Assembly: GCA_014529385.2 (NCBI GenBank) | Contig: CM043958.1 | Coordinates: 78,907,169 to 78,971,168 of the forward strand | DNA: 64,000 nucleotides | Direction: 5' to 3' | DNA from: Adiantum capillus-veneris | Lineage: Eukaryota > Streptophyta > Polypodiopsida > Polypodiales > Pteridaceae | Shown here: piece after piece, positions 30,515 to 42,062 of the stretch | How the letters are laid out: each line of letters opens with the position of its first letter | Position numbering within the stretch: position 1 is the stretch's first letter | Notes under the pieces: model-generated | What the model was told of the DNA's origin: nothing | The model's input: the letters and a program-made list of their open reading frames with translations, nothing else | Databases searched by the model: none | Translations under genes and position numbers: made by a program

Positions 30515-31843
30515 GATCAACTCTAGTCAAAGAAGGTCTTGGACTTGGCGTATCAATCAAAGTTGAATTCTCCCCTCTTCTTCTCTCTCCATCAATAATG
30601 GTGCCGAAGGGTTTGTCAAGTAAGATGTGTTCTACATTGATGTTTCTTGATTTCTTGTTGTTTTCTTTTTCATCTCTTATCCAACATATATATATATATC
30701 TAATCTCATCTCCTTAACCAAACCTATCTCTCTCATTCTTAGTAATTCATCCTCTCTAGAAATTCTAGGTTCTCCTTGCTACAGGTACATCTCTCCCCGT
30801 AGTATCCTTATTGCCTACGGGCAAGAATAGGGCTTGGGAGGGAAACTTCTCATCTCTTCACTTCTCTCATATCTACATTTCTCACATACTATCTTAGATG
30901 AATAACCCACATGATGATAATTTCTATCGCTTTCACTCTGTACGATCTATTAGAATTAACGTATGGATTAGCCGTAAAATACACTTTCAACAACGTATAG
31001 TGTTTCTCTTTGGTCCAGAAAGGCTCAATGAAATACTTCTATCACCAGATCCCATCATACTACCTCTCATAGACTATAACTTTTCTTTTGACGTAAGCGT
31101 AGTTTTTGCTATGAACCAAGAGGATTTGTACACACAATTAATCCCAATCACTAGGCAAAAAATATATATATTATGGTAAGCACAAAACTACAATTCCAAA
31201 GAACAATCCGTAGCCTATTTGGTCAGCCAAGATTGAATGCCGTTAACTCATCTATTAACCCTTTCATATTACCCATGATACGATATGACCATAGCTTTGA
31301 TGTTTTCATCTTTGTGTTGTTTTGATATTCTCTTTTGTGTTCTTTCTTTGTGTGTGTGAGTGCAAGAGAGAAAAAGTGGGACTTCTTTGATTGCACTTCC
31401 TTCCAAACTCTAGTCTTCATGGCATCTATGGTTCAACTTCTTCATATAGTTTTTTGGAGTTCTCTCACAAACTCTCACAGCCATAAGCCCGGTGCTTTCC
31501 TGGCAAGACCGCAAATTTCTCGGCAGCGTTTAATTTCGGCAATCGAATCAAAGCATTTAACCGCTAGAGGTGGTCTTAGTAATGATTGGTATATCTAGAG
31601 GGTTAACCTCAACCACTACTGTATTTTATACACTTCTGATGTTCTTGATTAGATCTGCTAATCTGGAACTATACTTCCCTCGAATGTTGGTCAATTTACA
31701 GGGAAAGTCTTAATTCCATCTTTGCTCCGTCAAAAGGTCAAACAAGGTCCAATTTCACTTTTGAAAGAAGTTCTGGAACTCTTAAGTCAATTGGAACGTC
31801 ACTCTATGTCCTCAGTCAGATTTTCTCTTCACTAAGCCCTTGT
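30515..31843. other. Interval without a recognised gene
   Basis: AT-rich, non-coding-like sequence with a short (TA)n run near 30687. Small frames at 30898-31179 and 31335-31598 match nothing I recognise. It is probably the body or edge of the LTR element whose PBS and LTR lie at 33240-33960. Confidence 0.35.
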
Positions 31844-32711
31844 AGACATTCTACCCGTAGGATGTCTACCTGCTCTGTTTTGCCTGGAGTTTGCACTATA
31901 GATTCCCCTTGATGTGTTGAGTCCACAGTTGTTTTTAATTCTTGATTTGGACACCTATAAGCTGATCAATTGATCAAAAATCTGTTCCAACAGCCTGATG
32001 TTGGTCTGACCACTCAAATCAACTCTAATTTGGACCCAAATTGACTAGGAAGCTTGCCTCAGGCTATACAACACCCTGCTATGCCTACAGTCAGCTTTTG
32101 GCTTCAATATCATGCAGTAGACATCCTACACGTAGCATGTCTAACTGCTCAAAATGGCTTCAAATGCAAAGCACAGACTCCTCTTAAGGTGCTTATCACT
32201 TTGGTATGCTCAAAGTTGGGTTTGGAGTGCTAAATCACATAGAACACATCCTACGTGTAGGATGTCTATATGGTCTATTTGACCCCAAACTTGAGCCATA
32301 GCTTCCCCTTGATGTCAGAAACCCAGTGCTATGCTTAGATTTTAGTTTGGATTTCAAAAGACCCCAATTTTAGCTATCCTAGCCTTTTTCAGTCAAAGAT
32401 GCTAAAGTCTGCTTAAAACCCAATTTTCTCACCCATTTGAGATGAAAACTTCCTCAGGCACTCAATAAATCATGCAGATCATGCTCATGCAGCCATCCTA
32501 TGGTTTTGGTCTCCAAATAATGCCTTGGCACAATTTGGGTAGGATGTCTGGCAATTTCCTTTCTATTTGGCCTTATCCTGTCAAGATATGGTCAAACTTC
32601 CACTTTCCAGATGAAAATAGGGTAAAACCTACCTTCTTAACACACTGGTAAACTCAGAATTTCAAAATTCCTACAAGACCAGCCTGCAGACATCCTACGC
32701 GTAGGATGCCT
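31844..32711. repeat. Palindrome-marked diverged repeat array 1
   Basis: Four near-complete copies of a 24-bp palindrome whose 20-bp core is ACATCCTACGCGTAGGATGT lie at 31844-31867, 32119-32142, 32244-32267 and 32688-32711. Half copies (GTAGGATGTCT) occur near 32537-32549 and 33488-33501. Flanking text repeats loosely, for example ATTCCCCTTGATGT near 31900 and CTTCCCCTTGATGT near 32303. On the minus strand the array lies in the leader just inside a PBS and LTR. There is no coding frame. Confidence 0.8.
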
Positions 32712-33239
32712 TCTGGCTTAAAATTTGATTGATTTCTGACAGAAATACTCCTTATGCTCTGCATCTCTCTCAGAAATACTCACAAAAACTTTTGAACTTC
32801 ACTTCATCTTCTAAACACTCTTTTCCGTTCTTTACAACCTTTTGATGAGCCTAACAACAAATATAACATGCATGAAGTACTCCAAATCATAAATCATGAT
32901 GTCCTACTTACCCTACTCCTACTCATCATGTGAAATGGTGATATTGGTGTCTCGGTTGCTTCGTGGCCTCTCCGCACTCTCAAGCTATCCTTTCACCACC
33001 TGTACCACTCCAACTTCTACTCTCTACACCACAACTCAACTAATACCTAAAACTATTTAAGTCTACCTAAGTCTACGTAAGTCGAAGGATCTAGGCCAGA
33101 CACTCACTCCCTAGACTCCTCCTAAGACCTAGAGAGTCCTCCACCCTTTGATCCTATCTAAATGTAAAACGAGACTCTGGCAAGCTAGAGAATCCCTATC
33201 CTCAAGGACTAGTCTCGGTTACCTAGGGTTTTCGTCCCT
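32712..33239. other. Non-coding leader between palindrome array and PBS
   Basis: No gene is visible. Read on the minus strand it follows directly from the primer binding site and would be the 5' untranslated leader of an LTR retrotransposon. Confidence 0.4.
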
Positions 33240-33252
33240 GGCAGCGGCGCCA
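33235..33252 (-). other. Primer binding site, tRNA-Asp type
   Basis: The minus strand reads TGGCGCCGCTGCCAGGGA, nearly the well-known plant gypsy primer site TGGCGCCGTTGCCGGGGA. One base separates it from the LTR end CCAACA at 33254, so the element is on the minus strand. Confidence 0.85.
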
Positions 33253-33253
33253 A

Positions 33254-33960
33254 TGTTGGCGGATACGTCGCGACGGACGTCAGCACAGCGAGAACTCACC
33301 TAACAAGTTTTTTTAGCTAAGGACGAAGGCATAAGAGGAGATTTCCTACAACGCTTTCAAGAGACAAATACCCATCAAACGTTCTCGAAACGCCACAGAA
33401 CTTGAAGGAAACCCTATTAACACCAATAGGTCGCTCTCCCTAAGGTCCATGAACGAAAACCACAACCCTAAACACCTGGTGCAAAATCACGTAGGATGTC
33501 TGGTCGAAATTTACAAGTCATCGTTTCCGAAAAACAAAGTGCCTAATGTGTAGCTCTATTCATTGCGAATGCGTGGATATGCTGAAATGCGAAAATAGAC
33601 AACGTATGCTCACCGAATCACCAGATGTAGCTCGTGGGTCGAGTTCGCAAAGCCAGATCGTACACCCGCAATGTAGGTGTTGGTGCATAGCTCTCATCGG
33701 GGGCAACACGCTGCACTTTTCCACACTCGATTCTGACCACCGGTGCGCGCGTAGCGTCAAGATAAAACTCTCACTCTCTCTCATACACAGAGTACGTTCA
33801 CTCACACAGATAGAACTTTTAAAAAATGAGAAAGGTTTTTCTCATTAAGGTCAAAAGTGGTATAAATACCTTACAATCTCAAACCCTAAAGTTCCAATCT
33901 AACCATTCACCCAATCTAAATGTCAAAAATGGGATACAATCTGGAAGCTTCTGCAAGCCC
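33254..33960 (-). repeat. LTR of a minus-strand Ty3/gypsy-type element, outer end approximate
   Basis: The inner end, TGTTGG on the plus strand, abuts the tRNA-Asp primer site. The outer end is placed near 33960, where CACTA coding similarity starts soon after. No partner LTR was recognised in the window. A half palindrome (CACGTAGGATGTCT, 33488-33501) occurs within it. Confidence 0.55.
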
Positions 33961-34029
33961 CACTATTTTACAAAGGTGAAATGATGATTTTTCTCAATTA
34001 AAGAATAATTACAAAAAATAATATCCTGT

Positions 34030-35300
34030 CGAGCAATCATTCTCTGTTGGGTGTGTTCAGCTGCTAACAATTTTGTTCGCCAAAAAGCGCGTCCAGAGGA
34101 GAGCATGGTAGAAGGATGGCTGGTGCAAGAGTCTCTTGTCTTGACGATCGAATTTCTATCCGTCTTTGACCCAGAAATGCCTCGACTATGGAGCGATGAG
34201 GAGGATGCAAGATTGGTGGGAGAGGAGCCACAGAGGCAAGGGGTGCCAAAGGAAATGGACAACGCCATGCAGAAAAGATCATGAAGTTCTGTATACTAAA
34301 TTCAGAGCCGATGAAAAAATGGCTTGAAAGGTACGAAGAAGAGAAAGAGAGACGCAATAGGGAGAGACACAATTTCAGGCGAAGCCGAACGACTAGAGGC
34401 TTACCCTTGCCAGACTGTCTCGCTCCTCTACCTGAATTCCCTACAATGGAATGGTTGGACAAGACAGTGAGAGCAGCTCGACAGATCGTAGAACCCATAT
34501 CTCCAAAAGAGGAAGAGCTGGCTATTTGATGTGACTAGGGATATCATACATACATGGCACTGTGGTTGCATGGAAAGCATTTCAGAACACAACAAATTGA
34601 CAGCAGAAGAAACACGTTTAACAGTGGGGTAATGGTTAGTTTCATGCAAAAGAGCAGGGCCAGTGCCAGAGACATGAATGAGAACACTAGCAACCTGTAT
34701 TACTATGGTCTGGTGTTAGATATCTTGAAAGTCAACTTCACGGTTTGAGATGTTTTTGTTGGATGTGAAGTGGTTCAAGGTGATTACTTCTGGTCTAAAT
34801 GCAACGGTACACAGAGATGGAAACAAGCTTGTGCAGATAGATTCTACAAAGGTTTGTACAGATGGGAGTGACACGTTTTCTCTCCCCAAACATTGCGAGC
34901 AAGTGGTCTTTGTACCGGTCCCCCAAGAGCGACAATGGTGGTTTGTGGTTCAGGTTTCTCCAAGAGATAAACAAGTATTTGAAGGGCAAGAGCTCTGGAG
35001 GAAAGTCGGCCAGACGATGCAAATATCACTACTATGACATTAGATGAGATGGACGAAGGTATGGCAGAGGAAGCTGATAGATATACGAGGGATGATGCAG
35101 ACGACGCTGATATGACACTTGTAGATGAAGATGCAATGGATGAAGACAATCTGCTTAAACGAGTTGGGGAAGAGTTATGTCTGCAGTTAGAGATAGACGA
35201 TGATACGGTGCAAGATCTTATCGATGATGTCTCACTAGTCGAGGCCTGTAAGTGTTTGTGTGAAGACATTGATTTAAAATTAAGCTCTTTCTTAATTTAA
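34030..35300 (+). pseudogene. CACTA tnp2 transposase C-terminus (diverged family)
   Basis: NNFVRQKARPEESMVEGWLV (near 34070) matches YVRQKACSEGGMAEGWLVSK of copy 1, the DUF4218 end. MKFCILNSEPMKKWLERYEE from 34281 and DVKWFKVITSGLNATVHRDG from about 34760 match the following linker and the DUF4216 domain. The text SLPKHCEQVVFVPV shows the coding sequence that in copy 1 is interrupted by copy 2. An acidic tail follows (DEMDEGMAEEADRYTRDDAD and onward, to about 35300). Frame shifts and stops near 34285, 34527 and 34747 disable it. Confidence 0.85.
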
Positions 35301-35349
35301 ACAAAGGTGTTCTGACGCTTTCTTTTACTTCTTTGTGCACGACTTTAGT

Positions 35350-36324
35350 ATGGCAGACCAGTATCCAAATCCCGCTTCTATGAGTGCGGATGCATCTATG
35401 GGCTTCATCACATGGATGATGCCCAGTCAGATGGCAGATGCATCTCAGTATTGGATAGCCAGAGGCACGGGTACCATGCCTCCGGGCTTCACACCCGAGG
35501 GTACGATGCCTATGGGGGGGGGAACGCCTATGAGGTCTCCTATCATGGTCGCTTTGACACCTAGGGGTACGGCAGAGGCGGGTACGTCATCATCTACGCA
35601 GCACAGGCGCACTCGTTGATCTCGGCGATCATCAGGTGGAGGTGGTGGTTTCTGTGGAGGAGGGTCCACAGATGCTTCGACCCCTCCTCGCTCACAATCC
35701 CCATTCTACCCAGGCACACCTCTCAACACACTTCTTAGCACATCTCAGAAACCTTGGGGGACACACGATCCTAGTGCCTTCAAGGTCTATACTATACGGG
35801 AAGATGGACAGGTTGACATGGATAGAGTTGAGACTGAGATGAGACACCGAGTTTGCCAGCTCGCGGAGCTGCAGTTTTTTACCACCATTATGACGCCTTG
35901 GCCTGATCAGGATCGCAGCAAAGTCAATTATATAGTGGAGACCATCATGAGAGAGTATCAGCCTGCTCCGGGTTCAGAGGAGCTTCCGAGGAGGTGGATC
36001 ACGAGTGTTGCATGGGACACCATGAAACATCGTCGAGATGCAGCTCGTTAGGCTTTCAGACAGGGCTTGCCGAAGCCTTCGGGCATCTCACACGAGACGT
36101 GGCAACAGATTAGGGAGGATGAGCAGACAGCAAACATGCAGTTTAGACAGCAGCGTCAGGCCGCGGAGGTACGACAGATGACCAGGGGCACATCTCATCT
36201 TGGCAGCGGAGGCTTTGACACCTTTCGCTATGAGTTTATGAGTTTCCAATCCAATCCTAGATATGGCGTTTTTTTTAAAAACGCGATGAATCATGTATTC
36301 GTAATTACACATGTTTTTGTATAA
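35350..36324 (+). pseudogene. CACTA second gene, TnpA-like
   Basis: One frame of about 325 codons runs from ATG 35350 (MADQYPNPASMSADASMGFI) to 36324. The N-terminus is methionine-, glycine- and proline-rich, the middle is serine-rich, and the C-terminal half (VETEMRHRVCQLAELQFFTT and REDEQTANMQFRQQRQAAEV) resembles the plant En/Spm accessory protein family (Transposase_24-like), thought to bind subterminal repeats. Only two stops interrupt it, TGA at 35617-35619 and TAG at 36049-36051, both simple C-to-T changes of CGA and CAG. Position after tnp2 fits the usual CACTA gene order. Confidence 0.7.
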
Positions 36325-36339
36325 ACGTAGAATCTTGCA

Positions 36340-37195
36340 ATGCATCGAGCCCCGACATGCCAGGAGGAGATAGATGGATATCGGAGAGGCATTTATGAAG
36401 TATTGAATGATCTTGCTACCGTAGGAGAGCGTGTAGACTAGGAGGCCTTAGAGTCTCACTGATCGATTGAGGTGAGACGTTAATATGTGTGAGTTGATTC
36501 AATTAATTAAGTATGTGTGAAGTAATATCATACTAATTTTGTGACTTGTTCTTTTATGTGCAGGTTGTGACGTGGAGTCATTAGTGGATTTCTATATATG
36601 TTTTGTGAGACACAGACATATCTCTGTGTTTCTTTCTTGTATAAACATGGTTATGGTTATTGTTTATTGTTTATGGACGTTATGGCTATGGTTATTGTTT
36701 TGATCAATATGGTTATGGTTATGGTTTTAATTTGGTTATGGTTTTGCACAAAGTTCGTTTCATTTCTTCCATCAAGTTGTGCCTTAAATCTCATGAGAGA
36801 TCCTACATGGATATCATGTAGGAGGCATATACATATGGTTTTTTTTGAAAATTTTATTTTAAAACGAAGGGAACTCTGCCGAAATTTCTGCAGGAGCATG
36901 GTTGATTTTGGTGCTGCTCGCTTTCTTGGGCAGAGGACAGGCAGTCTAGCTGTGGCTGTGTCCATCTTTTCGTTGGGCACAGGCCAGATTGCTTGTCCTC
37001 TACCCAATAATTTTTTTTTTGATATGGTCGTCGAAATATGCATCGATAGGGGCATCAAAATACGATCGAAAACAAAGCCTTTCGACATAGATATCGACGC
37101 GTATTTTGACAGTATCACAGGGACGAATATTTCGACACAGTTTTCAACGTCTCGCGTCGAAATATGCGTCGAAGGCACCTGTTTTTGTTGTAGTG
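36340..37195. repeat. CACTA 3' subterminal region
   Basis: Non-coding. It includes GGTTATGGTTAT-type repeats at 36645-36745 and a cluster of CG-containing motifs at 37025-37175 (GTCGAAATATGCATCGA, GACGAATATTTCGACA, CGTCGAAATATGCGTCGA). The end TAGTG at 37191-37195 is the probable terminus. Confidence 0.75.
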
Positions 37196-38990
37196 AGAAT
37201 GGTTACTTTGCCTCCAAGAGGCCTCTTTTTTTCAAAATGGAATGCAATTGAGATAGCTCTTTGCAATCATATTGGTCTTTTATGAGCCACTACATTCAAG
37301 TGCTCTATGGGACCGATTTTGTAACGAATTTTGTGAGGACTATGTTTATGCTTTAAGATGTGTATTCCTAATGCAAGTGTACAACTTGATGTGGCAAAAA
37401 ATGAAGCTTTTCTTCACATAGAATGCTTCCTACAACAACATGGCAAGAGACTTTCTGATTATATTTTGCGTGCAAAATAGACCCAACAATGGCACGTTCA
37501 GCTGGAACTGGTACTATGGCTAAAGAGACAATGCTCAATGTTGATGAGTAGTGTAATGTAGCAGATCATATGGAGAGTTCATTAAATGAAGATCAACCAG
37601 ATGCTTATCACCAAGTTCTAGAAGCTATTAACACACATTCAGGAAAGATATTCTTCTTAGATGGTCTCGGTGGCTTAGGAAAAACGTATTTCTATAACGC
37701 ACTTTTGTCATGAGAATGAGGAAGATGTGAAATTGCTCTTGCATGTGCATCATCTGGTATTATAGCTTTACTTTTATGTAATTGAAGAACCGCTCATTCT
37801 AGGTTTAAGATACCTTTGGAGCTTCATTCTGAATCAACCTGCAATATAAAGGTGAATAGTCAACTTGCTGAAGCTCTAAGGAAAGCGGCTCTAATTATAT
37901 GGGATGAGGCTCCCATGACATATCGATATGAATTTGAGGCATTAGATAGAACCTTAAGGGATATTATGCAGCAAAACACTTTGTTTGGTGGAAAAGTTAT
38001 TTTGCTTGGAGGTGACGACAAATACTATTTTTTGTACAGAAAGGTAGTCGTGTAGACATTGTAAATGCTTCAATTTTGTCATTCTCATATATGGAAATAT
38101 ACAAAGATATTTAGGCTTACCATAAACATGCGTATACTTGAATGTGGAACAAATTTGCTTCAACAAAGCTTTTCACACTTGGTGCTGGACATTGCCAATG
38201 GGGATGTGGATGATGGGGGAGACCATCGAGTCAAAATACCTTCAAACATGATGCTTTTGACAAATAGCTTGACAGACCTTCTCAACTTTATATATGGAGA
38301 TTTGGATTGTGTACAAGATCATGCAAGCCTTTTCAAAGAATGAGCAATACTTGCTCCTCGGAACAAGGAGGTTGATTTAATCAATGATTATGCATTGCAA
38401 AAAATGCATGGAGACTCAAAATAGTATCTTAGTGCAGATTCAATTTGCATGTCTAAGGAAAACACATGTTTATATGCGGTGGAATACTTGAATAGCCTTA
38501 CACTTGCAGGTGGTGGTTTTCCACCTCATGCTTTGGTCTTGAACATAAATGCTCCTATCATGCTATTGCGGAATTTAGATCCAAGACGTGGATTATGTAA
38601 TGGAACCAGAATGATATGCAAATAGTTCAATTGCAAGGTAATTGAGGGAGAGATAATAACAAGATCAAATATTGGAGAGAGAGTCTTTATCCCAAGGATA
38701 GATTTTGTTGCCAGAACTCATCAGGGACTTCCATTCCAAATGAAGCACGTCAATTTCCAGTCAGGCTACCTTTGGGAATGACCATCAACAAAGCACAAGG
38801 ACAAACACTGGGAATTCTTGGTCTATATCTTGCATCATTAGTCTTCTCTCATGGACAAATATATGTTGCAATGTCACGTGTGCGAAGTGTAACTGGTATG
38901 CGAATTTCTGTTAACACTTAAGACACTCAAGCGGAGTCATGCTATACTCTAAACATTGTATTCAAGGAAGTATTGCAACTAGCAAATTCA
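37196..38990 (+). pseudogene. Helitron helicase (PIF1-like) C-terminal region
   Basis: SALWDRFCNEFCEDYVYAL near 37300 is typical of the region before the helicase in plant Helitrons. Walker A follows as DGLGGLGKTYFYNALL (near 37665; the family has GPGGTGKT) and Walker B as LIIWDEAPM (near 37893). Further on, MTINKAQGQTLGILGLYLAS and IYVAMSRVRS (38779-38900) are the conserved PIF1/Helitron C-terminal motifs. Frame changes and stops are frequent. The Rep nuclease domain would lie upstream and is cut off by the CACTA element. The enzyme would unwind DNA during rolling-circle transposition. Confidence 0.88.
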
Positions 38991-39781
38991 TAATATCAAG
39001 TATAATATTGACATATTGTCTTTCACTTAGATCAAAGTATTTTCCACAAATGGATCCTCGACGCAGTGTATCGTACATATTGGGTCATATCACTGAATTT
39101 ATTCAAGGTATTTCTCTGTTTTTATTTTCTAGGTGACCTATTATTTTCTTAAGAAGAATGGTTTACACATTGATTTATTTTATTGAAGATCCACTACAAT
39201 GGAGGGGAAGTGTTCCAGCTATGTTTTTGGTGATCTTATTTGATACGACCCATATTCTATTGTAAGAGTTTTTATATGAAAAATTTGTAGTTTTAAGTTT
39301 TTATACCGCGCTACATAATATTGGATGTCTATGCATAGATCATTATCATCGAGGATTTTTCATTGTAGGTGTTTATGAAATGCTAATTTACATAAAGGTA
39401 CACATATGGCTATGGAAGTTCTCGGATACGACCATGTAGACACTTCTTTAGATCAAGAGCTTCAACAAATTCAAGTCAGTATTGGTTTATGAATGATGAA
39501 AGACCAGTTAATACACAGCAGGTGGGGGTTGCCGGTGACTGCACTACACCATATTGATTGAGAATATTCAGGAAAGTTGAAACACCCCCCCGTATCTTGC
39601 AGAATGTATATAACATAGGTCCTTGGACTTATATAGTACCTAATGTGGTCTCTCGTAGACTACACTTTGGACGATAGCTCTTTTCTATTCTCTTTGTTAC
39701 ATTCTATATTTTTTCAATGCATATTAATGAAATTATATGATATTTCAAAGTATCTCTGTGTGTGTGTGTGTGTGTGTGTGT
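38991..39781. other. Interval without a recognised gene
   Basis: A short exon-like frame MDPRRSVSYILGHITEFIQ (39052-39108) is followed by GTATTTC and a TTGAAG acceptor-like site at about 39187. A (GT)n run lies at 39757-39782. Helitron 3' end features were not identified. Confidence 0.3.
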
Positions 39782-39900
39782 GTTATGATTGGAAAATATC
39801 ATTTCTCTCTCCTTCTTAAACTTTTAAAGCTCCATTTTTAGAGCAGATAAAGAATGGCACGACGTCCAATGGTTTCGTACACCCTCAATGATGCACCCGC

Positions 39901-39966
<66 letters not shown>

Positions 39967-40096
39967 CTTTGTTATGATTGGAAAATATCATTCTCTCTCC
40001 TTCTTAAACTTTTAAAGCTCCATTTTTAGAGCAGATAAAGAATGGCACGATATCCAATGGTTTCGTACACCCTCAATGATGCGCGCACCTGCTTAT
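39782..40096. repeat. ~125-bp direct repeat pair flanking a (TC)n run
   Basis: TTATGATTGGAAAATATCAT starts both copies (39783 and 39972), and both end after CTCAATGATGC and a GCTTAT. The copies are about 95 percent alike and are separated by (TC)n at 39903-39961. Each contains an ATG followed by a short open stretch (MARRPMVSYTLNDA in the first). Confidence 0.88.
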
Positions 40097-40759
40097 ATTA
40101 GAGGTATGAAAAATCTGATCTTTGACATTTACTTTTACCTCAATAGAGTTAGGGCCTTTATTCTATGCATTTATGCGTGTGAATTTTCTTTTTAGATCCT
40201 CCACTGTGGAGGGTCCCGTACGTGCTGAGGACATAGTGCGCATTATCAAGGATGTTGAGATCTTGCGGTGTGTATAGCTTGAACTTGAATCAATATGACA
40301 TTAAATAAGTTGCTATGTTTTATGCCAAAATGGGTTGCTATCTTCATTTTAGGCTTCAGTATTACTGCAGACATTCTATTTTGGCATTGTGTACGAGGCA
40401 CAATATTTTAGAAGTATTGTAGGTCATTATCACATAGACTTAGATGACATGCATGTCACTGTATGAGAGTTAGGTATGCAACGGCCTATAAGTTGCTGCA
40501 TTTCATATGGTCCATATGGAATCAATGAATGAATTTTTAGAATCTATTCTTTGGGTGATACACCTCGATGCCTCGTTCGGAGTGTTCGATGCATTGGACC
40601 TTGGATCTTGAGAGTCCAGAGTAGAGTTTGTCGTAGGCTAAACGTCTCTCAATAAATGATTAAATGGATACATTGTCTTTACATTCCAAGAATCTTGTGT
40701 TTCTTAGGTGTTGGTTTAATGAAGTGGTTGTTTATCTACTACACATCCACACACACACA

Positions 40760-40833
<74 letters not shown>

Positions 40834-41405
40834 CTTTGCTTATTGGTAATGTAGGTTAACATGGGTCATGATGTACTGGTTATTCTCCCAATAGATATAA
40901 AGATTCTTATTTATTTGAAAATTAAAGATGAGTATATTTGTCAAGGAAACAGTGCATGGTGTTGATCGTATCACTGGGTTTATTTGTATGCAGACGAATG
41001 GTATGGAAAGTGTGGACGCTTAAGCATTCCTCTTTGTAAAGTGTCACAAACCTTGAGCGAGATAAAAATGATGAGAGCTCTACAAGAACGAACTACATAC
41101 GGTTAATGTTTATTATGTCAATGTTTATGGTTGTGATATTCCGTTGCAAAAGATATATCACAAGCATAAGTCTTATATTTCAGATGAAGAGTTTGAAGTT
41201 TTGAAATTAATTATAAAGTTTATTAATGAGATTTATTGGAGCGATCCTCAACCATCCAACTCTAGAGTAGAATATGAGTCAGTGCAAACATAAACACTGA
41301 GATAATTGTATAGATTGACATGATGGAGCTCTTTATACTTTTTAGCATTGTGCTTATGTTTTTTTCCAAGTATTTAAGTGTATGTTGTGCAAGTGGTCAT
41401 GTTAA

Positions 41406-41460
<55 letters not shown>

Positions 41461-41502
41461 ATTTTTCAACTAAAATTGTCCTCTTTTCTTGTAGCCAAAA
41501 AA
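40097..41502. other. Interval with microsatellites and no recognised gene
   Basis: Compound microsatellite (AC)n-(GT)n-(GA)n at 40749-40829, and (CT)n at 41411-41458. A possible exon at about 40196-40278, after a TTTTTAG, reads EGPVRAEDIVRIIKDVEILR, unassigned. Confidence 0.4.
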
Positions 41503-41895
41503 ATGGCTCACAAAATTGTGAATATTCTTCCAAGTGTAAAAACTCTTATTATCGATGCCTGTGAAGAAAGTTTGTTACCTGTTGAATGGGGATGGCAATG
41601 GGCATGGGAAGTGATCAAACACAATTGCATTACACATGGGTCACATATAGATGAAGAGTTGGACACAATTAACATTAGGTTGCTTGATCCCTATTTCTTT
41701 CCCAATCTTAGGCTCATGGTCTTAAAGCAAGAGCTTGGGTTGATTCTTCATTACAATATTTACTTGAGTTGGATCCAAAGAATAAATTTAAGAGAAGTAT
41801 GTCGAGCTCCAACTCAATATCTTGATCCTGTTGAAATAGCACGACTAAGAGTGCTATGTAGATATATTCTAGAGCCTCTTTTCGCAATGATCTAA
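41503..41895 (+). CDS. Orphan ORF, 130 residues, unknown
   Basis: ATG at 41503 (MAHKIVNILPSVKTLIIDAC) opens a 130-residue frame to TGA or TAA-type stop at 41893-41895. I chose this ATG because the upstream part of the open frame is only translated (CT)n microsatellite. A TTTTCTTGTAG just before it looks like a splice acceptor, so it could be an internal exon. The protein is mixed hydrophobic with several tryptophans (LLPVEWGWQWAWEVIKHNCI) and has no signal peptide or known motif that I recognise. It may be a gene fragment carried by a transposon or a chance frame. Confidence 0.35.
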   Translation: MAHKIVNILPSVKTLIIDACEESLLPVEWGWQWAWEVIKHNCITHGSHIDEELDTINIRLLDPYFFPNLRLMVLKQELGLILHYNIYLSWIQRINLREVCRAPTQYLDPVEIARLRVLCRYILEPLFAMI

Positions 41896-41973
41896 CTTTT
41901 GAAATCTTTTTGATTGAAAAGTTACCAAAAAAAGTTGGTTTGAAATATCTCTCTTTATTGATGTGCTTTTGTG

Positions 41974-42062
<89 letters not shown>

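Larger units (their letters stand above)
33985..37195 (+). mobile_element. Third, diverged CACTA element, 3' part
   Basis: The block contains the C-terminal end of a tnp2 transposase (34030-35300), a second CACTA gene (35350-36324) and a 3' terminus ending GTTTTTGTTGTAGTG at 37195. TAGTG is the expected reverse of CACTA. The last 200 bases hold several TCGAAATATGCGTCGA-like motifs, typical subterminal repeats. The terminus (CACTACAACAAAAAC inward) differs from that of copies 1 and 2, so this is another family. Its 5' half is missing. It ends within a Helitron helicase pseudogene. Confidence 0.82.

Noticed and set aside
33546-33848. 100-codon plus-strand frame in the LTR
   Set aside because: It lies within an LTR on the opposite strand and has no recognisable domain.
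36657-37178. 173-codon minus-strand frame at the CACTA 3' end
   Set aside because: It lies over subterminal repeats and has no recognisable domain; the plus-strand frame there is equally meaningless.
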